From DAOUMU01 sp034409055 (lineage in GTDB: Bacteria; Chloroflexota; Anaerolineae; 4572-78; J111), in NCBI GenBank assembly GCA_034409055.1, contig DAOUMU010000495.1:1-21546 (forward strand): a stretch of DNA of 21,546 nt, written 5' to 3'. The notes beneath the pieces were generated by a model. The model searched no databases. It saw only the letters and a program-made list of their open reading frames with translations, and had not been told where the DNA came from. Position 1 is the first letter of the stretch. Each line of letters opens with the position of its first letter. This document shows positions 6,655-14,404 of this stretch, piece after piece. The position numbers and the translations under genes are program-made.

Positions 6655-7089
6655 ATGCGTAAGATCAAGAAGCCATATCTAACGGTGATTGGGCAGGCCA
6701 TTTTAGGCGGGGCAGTGGGGATGATGATCGGGGCGGCTGTCCTGGCCATTTTCAGGACGGCGGCCGGGACAATGATCGGCCCGCTGGCCTGGGCCGTACT
6801 GGGGGCCATTGTAGCGGCCATTATTGGCCCGCTTGTCTGGGCGGCGACTGTAGGCCTCGTTTTTGGCGCGACCGGTTGGCCCCTGATTCGCTTGGTTATC
6901 AGAGCGACAGGTATAACGCTTGCCGACGTGACCTTGGGAGCAATTTTTGGCGCGCTGATCTGGGTGTTGGTCAGAGCCACAGATGGAATGATGGCCAATC
7001 TGATTTTGGGAGTGATTTTCGGGGTGCTTGGTTGGGCCATTGTGAGCACGATAGGCGGGGCCATTGCCAATCTGGTCAGCCGGGTGTAG
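6655..7089 (+). CDS. Small Gly/Ala/Ile-rich membrane protein with internal repetition
   Basis: This 144-aa ORF is almost wholly hydrophobic after a short basic N-terminus (M-R-K-I-K-K-P-Y). It contains about four to five membrane-length segments with recurrent short motifs such as I-G-P-L, G-A-x-x-G and I-F-G. The repeated alanine/glycine pattern suggests the gene grew by duplication of a helical unit. The purine-rich stretch AGGAAGGGGG at 6634-6645 is a possible, rather distant ribosome site. Because the stretch lacks stops on both strands, an equally long minus-strand reading exists; that one has abnormal composition and no ribosome site. No family recognised. It ends 12 bp before the acetyltransferase gene, so they may share a transcript. 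Confidence 0.62.
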   Translation: MRKIKKPYLTVIGQAILGGAVGMMIGAAVLAIFRTAAGTMIGPLAWAVLGAIVAAIIGPLVWAATVGLVFGATGWPLIRLVIRATGITLADVTLGAIFGALIWVLVRATDGMMANLILGVIFGVLGWAIVSTIGGAIANLVSRV

Positions 7090-7101
7090 GTAAGTACAAA
7101 C

Positions 7102-7986
7102 ATGCCTCTCATCAAAATCCTTCAACCCGGTGACGAGACCACCCTGGAAGCCTTCTTGCTACCACGGGTGGAGTCCTCTATGTTTCTACTGGGCAATATG
7201 CGCTCAGCCGGCCTCATCGACCGCGGCCAACGTTACCAGGGCACCTATGCGGCCGCCTTCGAGACTGGCCAAATCACCGGCGTGGTCGCTCACTACTGGA
7301 ATCAGAACCTGATCTTTCAAGCCCCGGCCCATTTGGATAGCTTGTGGCCGGCCGCCGCTAAAGCTTCACAACGTCCCATCAAGGGCTTGATCGGGCCAAA
7401 TAACCAGGTGGACGCAGTCAAAAAGGCTCTCAATATTGAGGCCGCGAATATCCAGTTAGATGAAACCGAAACACTCTACAGTTTAGATTTGGCTGGCCTG
7501 ATCGAACCGGACGATCTCAAATCAGGCCGGCTCAGGGGGCGACGGATTGAGCCCCGCGATCTTGAACGGGTCACCCAGTGGCGGATTAATTTTTCTCTGG
7601 AAGCCCTGGGAGAGAAGGACAGCCCCCAACTGCGTGAGCAGTGTCGCGCCTCAATCGAACACTCCCTCCAGGAAGGCTGGACCTGGCTCCTGGAAGACCA
7701 GGGTAAACCGGTGGCCTGTAGCTCTTTCAACACGGCCATCAAAGAAGCGGTTCAGGTGGGCGGGGTATGGACCCCACCTGACCTGCGCCAGCGTGGGTAT
7801 GGTCGTGCCGTCGTCGCCGCTTCGTTGTTGGACGCTCGAACCGAAGGGGCGGAAAAGGCCATTTTGTTCACCGGTGAAAGCAACCTGCCTGCCCAAAAGG
7901 CTTACCTGGCCCTGGGCTTTCGCCCTATCGGCGATTACCGTATCTTGCTGTTGCAAACGGCGCTTCCCAACGATCTGTCCGAGTGA
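7102..7986 (+). CDS. GNAT-family N-acetyltransferase
   Basis: The 294-aa protein has a C-terminal GNAT domain. Its acetyl-CoA binding motif A reads V-G-G-V-W-T-P-P-D-L-R-Q-R-G-Y-G-R (about 222-238), with the R-Q-R-G-Y-G-R pyrophosphate loop intact. It is followed by a helix and motif B, F-T-G-E-S-N-L-P-A-Q-K-A-Y-L-A-L-G-F. The N-terminal 150 residues look like a degenerate second GNAT-type or substrate-binding domain, as in two-domain acetyltransferases. The acceptor cannot be predicted; small molecules, amines or protein N-termini are all known in the superfamily. The start at ATG 7102 has a plausible AGGTAAG site. It follows the small membrane protein by 12 bp. Confidence 0.9.
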   Translation: MPLIKILQPGDETTLEAFLLPRVESSMFLLGNMRSAGLIDRGQRYQGTYAAAFETGQITGVVAHYWNQNLIFQAPAHLDSLWPAAAKASQRPIKGLIGPNNQVDAVKKALNIEAANIQLDETETLYSLDLAGLIEPDDLKSGRLRGRRIEPRDLERVTQWRINFSLEALGEKDSPQLREQCRASIEHSLQEGWTWLLEDQGKPVACSSFNTAIKEAVQVGGVWTPPDLRQRGYGRAVVAASLLDARTEGAEKAILFTGESNLPAQKAYLALGFRPIGDYRILLLQTALPNDLSE

Positions 7987-8009
7987 GGATCGAAATAAGG
8001 GATAATTGC

Positions 8010-8031
8010 CTACTCCCTACTTCCTACTCCC
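8010..8031. repeat. Tandem 7-bp repeat (CTACTCC type)
   Basis: Three tandem degenerate heptamers (CTACTCC, CTACTTC, CTACTCC) occur here, the same type seen at 3170-3190. The gap 7987-8354 also holds a promoter at 8112 and short repeats: GATTTAC-type inverted repeats, AAATCTG heptamers near 8301-8325, and 8246-8270, which resembles the arm at 4085-4102 of the second MITE-like element. No gene is visible. Confidence 0.6.
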
Positions 8032-8111
8032 CGGATACAATTCAATTTTCTTGCCCAATGAGTAAGGCTCTAATTTTTAAGACACGATTGATTCAACCCG
8101 AATAAGTACCA

Positions 8112-8140
8112 TTGTCAGCCAGAGTTAGATATGATATACT
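8112..8140 (+). promoter_or_regulatory. Sigma70-type promoter for the pentapeptide gene
   Basis: TTGTCA (8112-8117), a 17-bp spacer and TATACT (8135-8140) with an extended -10 TGa just upstream. Predicted transcription start is near 8147, about 208 nt before the ATG at 8355. Confidence 0.55.
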
Positions 8141-8146
8141 AAACAT

Positions 8147-8354
8147 AATCCAATAGCCAGTAGGCGCTTACGCCTTGACAACGACAGTTTTTTGTCGATT
8201 GCTTTACAAACAAATTTACAGTAGGCCAATTTATGATTTACAACACTGGCCCTGTGAGTTTTGGATTTACCATTGAGATTGCTCGCTCAAACCAATCGTA
8301 AATCTGAAATCTGAAATCGCAAATTGATGCAGGTACTTTTTGCAGGGTGAGAAG
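8147..8354 (+). other. Long 5' leader of the pentapeptide-repeat gene
   Basis: If the promoter at 8112-8140 is used, the leader is about 208 nt. It contains a 5-bp hairpin (8162-8166 with 8171-8175), a second with a T-rich loop (8182-8186 with 8193-8197), and tandem AAATCTG units near 8301-8325. No known riboswitch signature was recognised. Confidence 0.3.
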
Positions 8355-11054
8355 ATGACAGAACAGAACAGAACCAGGCTCTATCTGCTGATTTTGGTAG
8401 CGGTAGTGGGGATAGCGACCATAGCTGGATATCGATGGTGGACATCACGTTGCCCCCCAGTTTGCGTCAAAACCAACCTGAGCGGCAAAAATCTGCAGAA
8501 GAAAAACTTTAGCGGTGCTGATATGACCGAGGCCAACTTGCAGAACGCCGACCTGACTCAGGCCAACCTGAGTGGAGGCAGCACCAAACTGGTTAAGGCC
8601 AACCTGAGTGGGGCCAATCTGACCCAGGCTAACCTGAGCCAGGCCGACCTGAGCCAGACCACCTTAAGCGGAGCTATTCTCTTCGAGGCCAACCTGAGTG
8701 GCACCGTTCTGAGTAGCGCCAACCTGAATGCAGCCGATTTGCGGGGAGCCAACCTGACCGGGGCCAACCTGGGGGGGGCCGACCTACACGGAGCCAATAT
8801 CAATGGAGCCGCAGTTGATGGCCGGGGTAGATCGGTCTGGGAAATTGTCAATCAGGGCAAAGTGGGACAGGACCTGAGTGGGCAAGACCTAAGTTCGGAA
8901 AACCTGAGTGGGGCCAACCTGAGCGGGGCCAACCTGAGTAGCACCGCCTTCACTGACACCATCTTGAGTGAAGCGGACCTGAGTTGGGCTAACCTGGGCG
9001 GAGCGCTTCTGAGTGGGGCCAACCTGAACGGGGCCAATCTACACAGGGCTAACCTGAGCCAGGCCAATCTGAGTGGCGCTAATCTGAGTGGGGCCGATTT
9101 GGTCGGGGCTGATCTGCATGGGGCCAATGTCGATTACAAGACAGAATTTGACGACGAGGAGCGATTGCTCTGGGAAATTGTTAATGTTGGTGCAGAAGGG
9201 CGGGATCTGGGTGGCAAGGATCTACACGAGGCCGATTTGCGTAACGCGAACCTGAGCAAAGCGAATCTGACGGCGGCTAACCTGGAGCGAGCCAATCTGA
9301 ATGGGGCTAACCTGAGCGGAGCCAATTTGAGCGATGTCAATCTGAGCGGGGCTGATCTCCACGGTACCAATATCGACGGAGCCACAATTGCGGATAGGTT
9401 CAAACTGGTTTGGGAAATCGTCAATAAAGGTAAAGCAGAACAGGATCTGAGCGGACAAGATCTAAGTTTGCAGAACCTGAGTGGGGCTAACCTGACTGGG
9501 GCTAACCTGACTGGGGCTAACCTGACTGGGGCCATTCTGAACGGGACAGACCTGCGGGGGGCCAACTTAAGGGGAACCAGCCTGGTCGGAGCCAACTTGC
9601 GGGGCACGATTATAGACGACAAGACACAAGCGGATGATCCCAGAGGGCGTTTGATTTGGCAGATTGTCAATCAGGGTGCGCCGGGACGACACCTGAGCGG
9701 GGTTGACCTAAGCTCGGAGGACCTGAGTGGGGCCAACCTGAGCCGGGCCAATCTGCACCAGGCTAACTTGAGAGGTACTGACCTGAGCGGGACCGATCTG
9801 AGTGGCGCTAACCTGAACAGGGCCGACCTGACCGGAGCCAACCTGGACGGCGCTGATTTGAGGGGAGCCAACCTGACCGACGCCAACCTGAGTGGCACCA
9901 GTCTCAATCAGGCTGAGATAGATGATACCACGCAAATTGATCAGAAATGGCAACTGGTTTTGGAAATTGTTAATCAAGAGGCCATGGGCGTGGATCTGAG
10001 TAGCCTCAATCTGAGCGGGGTCGATCTGGGTGGAGCCAATCTGAGCGGAATCAACCTCAGCGGAGTCAACTTGAGCAAGGCTAAACTGCAACAGGCCAAC
10101 TTGAGCAACACTAACTTAAGTGGGGCCAATCTAACCTGGACCGATCTGGTGACGGCCAACTTGCGTGGGGCCAACCTGAGCTGGGCCAATCTGTACGGGG
10201 CTGACCTGGCTGGGGCTCAACTGATGGGTGCCGACTTGACTGAGGCCGACCTGACCCTGGCCAACTTAATAGAGGCCCAACTGATCAAGACCAACTCAAG
10301 TGATAACAGGGCCGAGTTGCGCGGAGCTAATTTGCGCCTGGCCAAGCTGGGGCCAGTCAACCTTAGAGGTGTTGACCTGAGCGGAATCAATCTGGTTAAG
10401 GCTGATCTAAGCGGAGCCGACCTGATTGGAGCCAATCTAAGTGGAGCCAACCTGAACGGTGCTAACCTGTACCAGGCCAATCTGAGCGGAGCCAATCTAA
10501 GCCGGGCCGACCTGACCGAGGCCAACCTGGAAACGGCCAATCTGGTTGAAGCCAACCTGAGAGGGGCCAGGTTGAACCTGGCCAACCTGGGCGCGGCCGA
10601 CTTGAGAGACGCTGATCTGAGTGGCCCTGACACCAACTTGAATCAAAGCATCATGTTCGGGGCCAACCTGTACGGAGCCGATTTGCACGACGCCACCTTG
10701 GTAGAAATTGACCTGGTCCAGAGTAATCTATTCAGGGCCGATCTGAGTGGCACCAACCTAACCCGGGCTTATCTGATGGAGGCTAACCTGGAAAGGGCCA
10801 ACTTGAGCCAGGCTAACCTGAGCGAGGCTGACATGAGGCGGGTCAATATGCGTTTCGCCGACCTGAATAGGGCTACTTTGCGTGCCGCCGATTTGAGTGA
10901 AGGCAATCTACACGGAGCCAACCTGTACAGAACCAACCTGAGCGGAGCCAACCTGAATCAGGTTAACATGACCATGGCCGATATGACCGAAACTAACGTC
11001 GCCGGAGCCAACCTGAGCCAGGCCGTCATGCCGGATGGCATACGGCATAAATAG
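8355..11054 (+). CDS. Giant membrane-anchored pentapeptide-repeat protein
   Basis: The 899-aa protein has a short N-terminus, one hydrophobic segment (about residues 9-27), a C-P-P-V-C pair, then well over a hundred tandem pentapeptides of the A-N/D-L-S-G type. These build a right-handed quadrilateral beta-helix. The array is broken five times by a linker ending in (W/L)-E/Q-I-V-N-x-G, with the aromatic position at residues 162, 273, 353, 435 and 536; the fifth has Leu in place of Trp. After that, about 350 residues run uninterrupted. The ATG at 8355 is supported by GGGTGAGAAG just upstream, against a TTG at 8340. Pentapeptide proteins include gyrase-binding DNA mimics (Qnr, MfpA), but those are short and soluble, so that role should not be assumed. 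Function unknown; a scaffold or surface-exposed rod is plausible. Confidence 0.93.
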   Translation: MTEQNRTRLYLLILVAVVGIATIAGYRWWTSRCPPVCVKTNLSGKNLQKKNFSGADMTEANLQNADLTQANLSGGSTKLVKANLSGANLTQANLSQADLSQTTLSGAILFEANLSGTVLSSANLNAADLRGANLTGANLGGADLHGANINGAAVDGRGRSVWEIVNQGKVGQDLSGQDLSSENLSGANLSGANLSSTAFTDTILSEADLSWANLGGALLSGANLNGANLHRANLSQANLSGANLSGADLVGADLHGANVDYKTEFDDEERLLWEIVNVGAEGRDLGGKDLHEADLRNANLSKANLTAANLERANLNGANLSGANLSDVNLSGADLHGTNIDGATIADRFKLVWEIVNKGKAEQDLSGQDLSLQNLSGANLTGANLTGANLTGAILNGTDLRGANLRGTSLVGANLRGTIIDDKTQADDPRGRLIWQIVNQGAPGRHLSGVDLSSEDLSGANLSRANLHQANLRGTDLSGTDLSGANLNRADLTGANLDGADLRGANLTDANLSGTSLNQAEIDDTTQIDQKWQLVLEIVNQEAMGVDLSSLNLSGVDLGGANLSGINLSGVNLSKAKLQQANLSNTNLSGANLTWTDLVTANLRGANLSWANLYGADLAGAQLMGADLTEADLTLANLIEAQLIKTNSSDNRAELRGANLRLAKLGPVNLRGVDLSGINLVKADLSGADLIGANLSGANLNGANLYQANLSGANLSRADLTEANLETANLVEANLRGARLNLANLGAADLRDADLSGPDTNLNQSIMFGANLYGADLHDATLVEIDLVQSNLFRADLSGTNLTRAYLMEANLERANLSQANLSEADMRRVNMRFADLNRATLRAADLSEGNLHGANLYRTNLSGANLNQVNMTMADMTETNVAGANLSQAVMPDGIRHK
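9487..9531 (+). repeat. Three identical 15-bp tandem copies inside pentapeptide gene
   Basis: CTAACCTGACTGGGG occurs three times head to tail (9487-9501, 9502-9516, 9517-9531). Exact identity, where neighbouring units differ at synonymous sites, suggests recent slippage adding five-residue coils in frame. Confidence 0.85.
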
Positions 11055-11066
11055 TATAAAATGTAG

Positions 11067-11085
11067 GGCAAGTTGCCAACTTGCC
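11067..11085. repeat. Palindromic intergenic element, copy 1
   Basis: GGCAAGTTG-C-CAACTTGCC is a perfect palindrome with one central base, preceded by ATGTAG. A near-identical copy lies at 15059-15079. It sits just after the pentapeptide gene, between convergent genes, so it might act as a bidirectional hairpin; no T-run follows immediately. Confidence 0.7.
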
Positions 11086-11108
11086 AGGGCGCAATTTAGA
11101 TGAAGGTT

Positions 11109-11151
11109 AAAAAAATTAGTTGGGGTAGGCCAGGCATCCCCATGCCCGGCC
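11109..11151 (-). terminator. Probable intrinsic terminator of the glycosyltransferase operon
   Basis: On the minus strand a 10-bp stem (11151-11142 with 11137-11128, nine Watson-Crick pairs plus one wobble) closes a GGGG loop, followed after about 12 nt by seven T (11115-11109). It lies about 60 bp after the stop of the minus-strand gene. The stem-to-T distance is longer than usual. Confidence 0.45.
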
Positions 11152-11210
11152 ATCTATTCCCCGATTATTTTCTTAAGTTCCATGCAAATTGCGCTACAGG
11201 TCTGTGTACC

Positions 11211-12413
11211 TCAGCCAGCAGCCGCTTCTCTTTGCGGCAGATAGGTGCTTTCCGGATTGGTTTCTCCCAAAATTTGACGGTACACTTCGACGGTATTTTT
11301 GGCGATGGCTGCTTGGGTATAATTTTCGGTGACCCGTTGGCGGCCTTTTTGGCGTAACGTTTCCCGCAAGGTTACGTCGTCAATGAGCCGCTGTAATTGG
11401 GCCTGTAACTCCTCCACGCTCCCCTCGGCAAAGGTCAAGCCAGCATCGCCGATCACCTCGGGAATAGCCCCGGAGCGCGCCCCCACTGTAATCACATCGC
11501 AAGCCATGGCTTCAATCAACACTCGGCCAAATTGCTCCTTCCAATTGATTCGTGTTAGCGAGGGCAGAACCAGCACCTCCAGTCCACTAAAGTAGTGAGG
11601 CAGGTGCGTGGAAGGTATCTTTTGGTCGAAAGTAACCCGGGGACCGATACCCAGCCATTGGGCCATCTTTTCCAGCCGTTCTCGGTCAGGACCACTGCCC
11701 AATATTTGCATCGTCCAGGGACCAACCAACCGGCTGGCCGCATGCAGCAATATTTCCAGTCCCTTCTCTTCCACCAGCCGGCCAACGTAGCCAATCGCCA
11801 ACGCCGGTTGGCTGGGGCGACGAGCGTGGCGGTGTTTAAAGACGCTGATTCGACCCTGGCGGGTAGATCGCTCGTGACGATAATAGATGCTTGGGTCAAC
11901 CCCAAATTGGGGGATAAGATGAATGGAGCCGGTGTAACCTTTGCCCTGCCACACCTTGGCCGCTTCACTGTTACCAACCAGCAGCGCATCGGTGTGGTTC
12001 AACACATAACGCTCCATCAGATTAAAGGGGGGCGGATAATGACGCAGCAAGTTCTGCCAGCTAAACACCACTGTCCTGGCCTTGACTGACCGGGCTAGCC
12101 ACATCGCCTGAAAGGTGGCCAGATTGTACGGTTCCTCGTCAATATGAAAAATGTCCGGTCGCACCTGGCGCACAATTTTCCTGAGCTTGGGATAGAAATG
12201 TAGATGATAATGACCGTTAAAAGCAATATCGGTCACAATCATCTCATAGCCATTCGTGTGGGTCCTTTCCAATAGGGTGCGGTGATGGGCATCGTCCCAG
12301 GAAGGCGGGACAACGACCGTCAAATTGACGTCATCAAAGGTCGCTATCTCTTCCAGTTTTTTTTGATAAGCGCCCACAATACAGGCTTTAGAGAGCATCA
12401 ATACATTCATCAT
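11211..12413 (-). CDS. Glycosyltransferase family 4 protein (second in operon)
   Basis: The 400-aa protein has the GT-B fold layout of GT4 enzymes. Its C-terminal half contains G-Y-V-G-R-L-V-E-E-K-G (donor-domain loop), V-L-V-L-P-S, then the E-x7-E motif as E-Q-F-G-R-V-L-I-E-A-M-A. GT4 enzymes transfer a sugar from a nucleotide donor to a glycan or lipid acceptor with retention of configuration; donor and acceptor are unknown. There is no signal peptide, so it acts at the cytoplasmic face. The start is the ATG at 12413 overlapping the preceding stop by ATGA, with GGGAGG upstream inside the previous gene. A longer frame from 12470 lies inside that gene and is rejected. It is followed by the terminator at 11109. 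Confidence 0.92.
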   Translation of the reverse strand: MMNVLMLSKACIVGAYQKKLEEIATFDDVNLTVVVPPSWDDAHHRTLLERTHTNGYEMIVTDIAFNGHYHLHFYPKLRKIVRQVRPDIFHIDEEPYNLATFQAMWLARSVKARTVVFSWQNLLRHYPPPFNLMERYVLNHTDALLVGNSEAAKVWQGKGYTGSIHLIPQFGVDPSIYYRHERSTRQGRISVFKHRHARRPSQPALAIGYVGRLVEEKGLEILLHAASRLVGPWTMQILGSGPDRERLEKMAQWLGIGPRVTFDQKIPSTHLPHYFSGLEVLVLPSLTRINWKEQFGRVLIEAMACDVITVGARSGAIPEVIGDAGLTFAEGSVEELQAQLQRLIDDVTLRETLRQKGRQRVTENYTQAAIAKNTVEVYRQILGETNPESTYLPQREAAAG

Positions 12414-13597
12414 AACTTGATACCGGCCTCCCGATAAGCTTGTAGCGTTTGTTGGGCTGTTTTGCGCCAACTAAACTTTTCAACCTGCTCAAAGCCCCGT
12501 TCAATCATTTCGTCATTCGATTCCTCGTCCGTACAGAGGCGAATAATCGGCGCAGCAATCTGTTTCGTATCGTTGGGGTCAAGCTGAAAGGCCGCCGGGC
12601 CGGCCAGCTCAGGGATAGAGGTCGCATTGGTCGTCACCACAGGCGTGCCACAGGCCATCGCTTCCAACACCGGCAGACCAAACCCTTCGTAGTACGAGGG
12701 ATAGATAAAAACGGTGGCGGCCGAGTAGAGTAACGGTAAATCCGCCTCGGCGATCCAGCCGGGGGTAACGATATATTCTTCAATACCCAATTCACGGGCA
12801 ATTCGCAACGGGTCAGGATAGAGGACAGAATCTTTTTGGGGTAACTCGCCGGCCAGAACCAACGGATACATATCAGTCAGCGTGGCACTGATCCAGGTGA
12901 ATGCATACAGCAGACTCTTGATATTTTTACGAGCATCGTACCCCCCCAGGTAAAGCACAAAATTTTCGGGTAGGTTGTACTTCGCTTTGATGTCAATAAT
13001 TTGCTGCCAGGTTTCGGCCGGTTGGAAATGAGGGGCGGGGGCCAGATAAACCACCCGCACTTGCTCCTCGGGCCGGCCGAGTTTGCGCAAAATATCCCGT
13101 TTGCTCCACTCCGAGTCGGTCAGGATGATCTTGGCCCGGGGGGTAGCAGCGGCCACCAGCGACGTGTACAAACGGGCCAACACTTTACCTCGATATTCCG
13201 GTAAAATCATTGGAATGAGATCGTGAATAGTTACCACGGTGGGGGTAGTTGGCGACAGTGGCGAGCCAAAATAGGGCACGTGCGCCACGTCTACCTCTAA
13301 CTTTTGACAAGCACGGGGGAAGGTAATTTGCTCGAACCAGACTTTGGCTAAATGAGAAGCCTGACGGCGAAAGGGAGTCGGAGTCACCTGGAATTTGAGA
13401 TTACGCTCGGAGTAGTTCGCCACAATCTCGGGTCTGGTTTGCCGGGCGTTAGTAGAATCAAACGATTTAGGAGAAACGAGGATAATCTCCAGGCTGTTAT
13501 CTGCCTCCAGCAAGGCCGGCAGTAGATATTTAAGATACTGACCACTCCCCACCGAGGGCTTATCCCAAAACCAGGCATTAATAGCAACTCTCATCAT
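12410..13597 (-). CDS. Glycosyltransferase family 4 protein (first in operon)
   Basis: A 395-aa GT4 glycosyltransferase. It shows a Gly-rich acceptor loop near the N-terminus (S-V-G-S-G-Q-Y), V-V-T-I-H-D-L-I-P typical of mannosyltransferase-like GT4 enzymes, F-V-L-Y-L-G-G-Y-D-A-R-K-N at the start of the donor domain, and the E-x7-E motif as E-G-F-G-L-P-V-L-E-A-M-A-C-G-T-P-V-V. I choose the ATG at 13597: a TATAAT lies on the minus strand at 13609-13604, seven bases before it, and neither this ATG nor the one at 13618 has a ribosome site, which suggests leaderless expression. An ATG at 13594 is equally possible. Its stop overlaps the next gene by four bases. Probably makes a cell-surface polysaccharide or glycolipid with its partner. 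Confidence 0.92.
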   Translation of the reverse strand: MMRVAINAWFWDKPSVGSGQYLKYLLPALLEADNSLEIILVSPKSFDSTNARQTRPEIVANYSERNLKFQVTPTPFRRQASHLAKVWFEQITFPRACQKLEVDVAHVPYFGSPLSPTTPTVVTIHDLIPMILPEYRGKVLARLYTSLVAAATPRAKIILTDSEWSKRDILRKLGRPEEQVRVVYLAPAPHFQPAETWQQIIDIKAKYNLPENFVLYLGGYDARKNIKSLLYAFTWISATLTDMYPLVLAGELPQKDSVLYPDPLRIARELGIEEYIVTPGWIAEADLPLLYSAATVFIYPSYYEGFGLPVLEAMACGTPVVTTNATSIPELAGPAAFQLDPNDTKQIAAPIIRLCTDEESNDEMIERGFEQVEKFSWRKTAQQTLQAYREAGIKL

Positions 13598-13603
13598 CAC
13601 GGA

Positions 13604-13609
13604 ATTATA
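13604..13609 (-). promoter_or_regulatory. -10 element for a leaderless glycosyltransferase transcript
   Basis: TATAAT on the minus strand lies six bases before the preferred ATG at 13597, placing transcription start at the start codon. No convincing -35 was found at 16-18 bp; the upstream sequence is the ATTCGCC repeat array. Confidence 0.4.
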
Positions 13610-13616
13610 CTTCATC

Positions 13617-13644
13617 ATTCGCCATTCGCCTATTCGCCATTCGC
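13617..13644. repeat. Tandem ATTCGCC heptamers spanning a gene junction
   Basis: Three exact ATTCGCC units and a partial fourth (13617-13623, 13624-13630, 13632-13638, 13639-13644), with one extra T at 13631. The array overlaps the last codons and the stop (TAG, minus strand 13632-13630) of the lipoprotein gene and runs up to the glycosyltransferase -10 region. Confidence 0.8.
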
Positions 13645-14256
13645 AGACGGTTCAAACAACCCCTCTGGTGGGTCAGGCAACGGTTCCAGACTGCGAGCCT
13701 GCAACGTGGCCTGTCTTCCCTTCACCGAAAAAAGAATGCGAGCCGGTAGACCCGTTTCCTGGTCAAGCCAAAAGATCAGGCTATCGTTATTTTCAAAAGT
13801 CAGCCCTATTTTTCTGGTCGGACCGTGATTCAGTTGCCTGCTCTCCTGGTGGGTGGCTGTTGCCGGAGGGGCAGCGATCAACCGGTCAATTATGGCAAAA
13901 GCATCCGATACCGGCGAAAGCACCGGCGACGAGGGGCTAATTGGCCCTTCTGGGTCAAAACGGTTGTAGCGCCAGGCATTTTGACCATCAAAGATGAGCG
14001 TTTGCCCGACCAGAGCCGGCGCTGTCGACTCCAAAATTTCAAACCGATAGCGCCCATCGGCTCGCCAGGTTTCTACGGTCAAGGGGCCTCCAATGGGAAC
14101 GGCTGGCCATTCAATTTCCCAGACAATGTGCTGGTTAGCCTGCCAGGTCCTACGCACCGTTATCTGAGCCGCCTCAGGGCCCATTGGCTGTTCAGAAACA
14201 CAAGCACTTAAACCTAACGCCACTACATTGGCAAAAATTAAGATTTTCAAAATCAT
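13630..14256 (-). CDS. Lipoprotein, LolA-like domain
   Basis: The N-terminus is a lipoprotein signal: a hydrophobic stretch after M-I-L-K ending in the lipobox L-S-A-C, Cys being residue 19 from the ATG at 14256. A TTG at 14280 with a close AGGA could add eight residues (signal of 27); I prefer the ATG but cannot exclude it. The mature part reads as a beta-rich LolA/LppX-like fold, with R-Y-R-F-E-I, T-L-I-F-D-G-Q-N-A-W-R-Y-N and W-L-D-Q-E-T-G-L-P-A-R-I segments characteristic of outer-membrane lipoprotein-sorting and RseB-like proteins, which bind lipids in a hydrophobic groove. Only about 208 aa. It is upstream of the two glycosyltransferases on the same strand with a 32-bp gap, so a role in envelope lipid or glycan handling is plausible. 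Confidence 0.82.
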   Translation of the reverse strand: MILKILIFANVVALGLSACVSEQPMGPEAAQITVRRTWQANQHIVWEIEWPAVPIGGPLTVETWRADGRYRFEILESTAPALVGQTLIFDGQNAWRYNRFDPEGPISPSSPVLSPVSDAFAIIDRLIAAPPATATHQESRQLNHGPTRKIGLTFENNDSLIFWLDQETGLPARILFSVKGRQATLQARSLEPLPDPPEGLFEPSANGE

Positions 14257-14297
14257 AAGCAGAAAAAGTTTTGGCAGCAAAAATCCTGGTTTTGTAT

Positions 14298-14303
14298 ATT
14301 ATA
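14298..14303 (-). promoter_or_regulatory. Extended -10 promoter for the lipoprotein operon
   Basis: The minus strand reads TGTTATAAT, an extended -10 (TGn plus TATAAT). The sequence 17-18 bp upstream does not match a -35 well, as is common with extended -10 promoters. It is divergent from the DUF151 promoter. Confidence 0.45.
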
Positions 14304-14332
14304 ACAGTCGCCCTTTTGATAGGCTAAACCAC

Positions 14333-14361
14333 TTGTAAGGGCATTTGTCATGTGGTATAAT
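14333..14361 (+). promoter_or_regulatory. Sigma70-type promoter for the DUF151 gene
   Basis: TTGTAA (14333-14338), 17-bp spacer, TATAAT (14356-14361) with TG just upstream. Start of transcription is expected near 14368, about 37 nt before the GTG start. Confidence 0.65.
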
Positions 14362-14404
14362 CCATCCATCATTCGGTTTCACTTGGACAAATAGGAGGAT
14401 AGGT

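Noticed and set aside
6582..7115. 177-aa minus-strand ORF opposite the small membrane protein
   Set aside because: A low-complexity Pro/Thr/Ala/Ile mirror of the plus-strand hydrophobic gene, without a ribosome site; the plus-strand reading has the expected basic N-terminus and membrane segments.
8355..11054. Quinolone-resistance (Qnr-like) annotation of the pentapeptide protein
   Set aside because: Qnr and MfpA are about 180-220 aa soluble dimers; this one is 899 aa, membrane-anchored and segmented by linkers.
8558..11153. Many long minus-strand ORFs antisense to the pentapeptide gene
   Set aside because: They follow from the repetitive codon pattern of the plus-strand gene, have monotonous Leu/Arg/Ser/Pro composition, no ribosome sites and no recognisable fold.
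11595..12089. 164-aa plus-strand ORF inside the glycosyltransferase gene
   Set aside because: The opposite strand encodes a clear GT4 donor domain; the plus reading has no motif.
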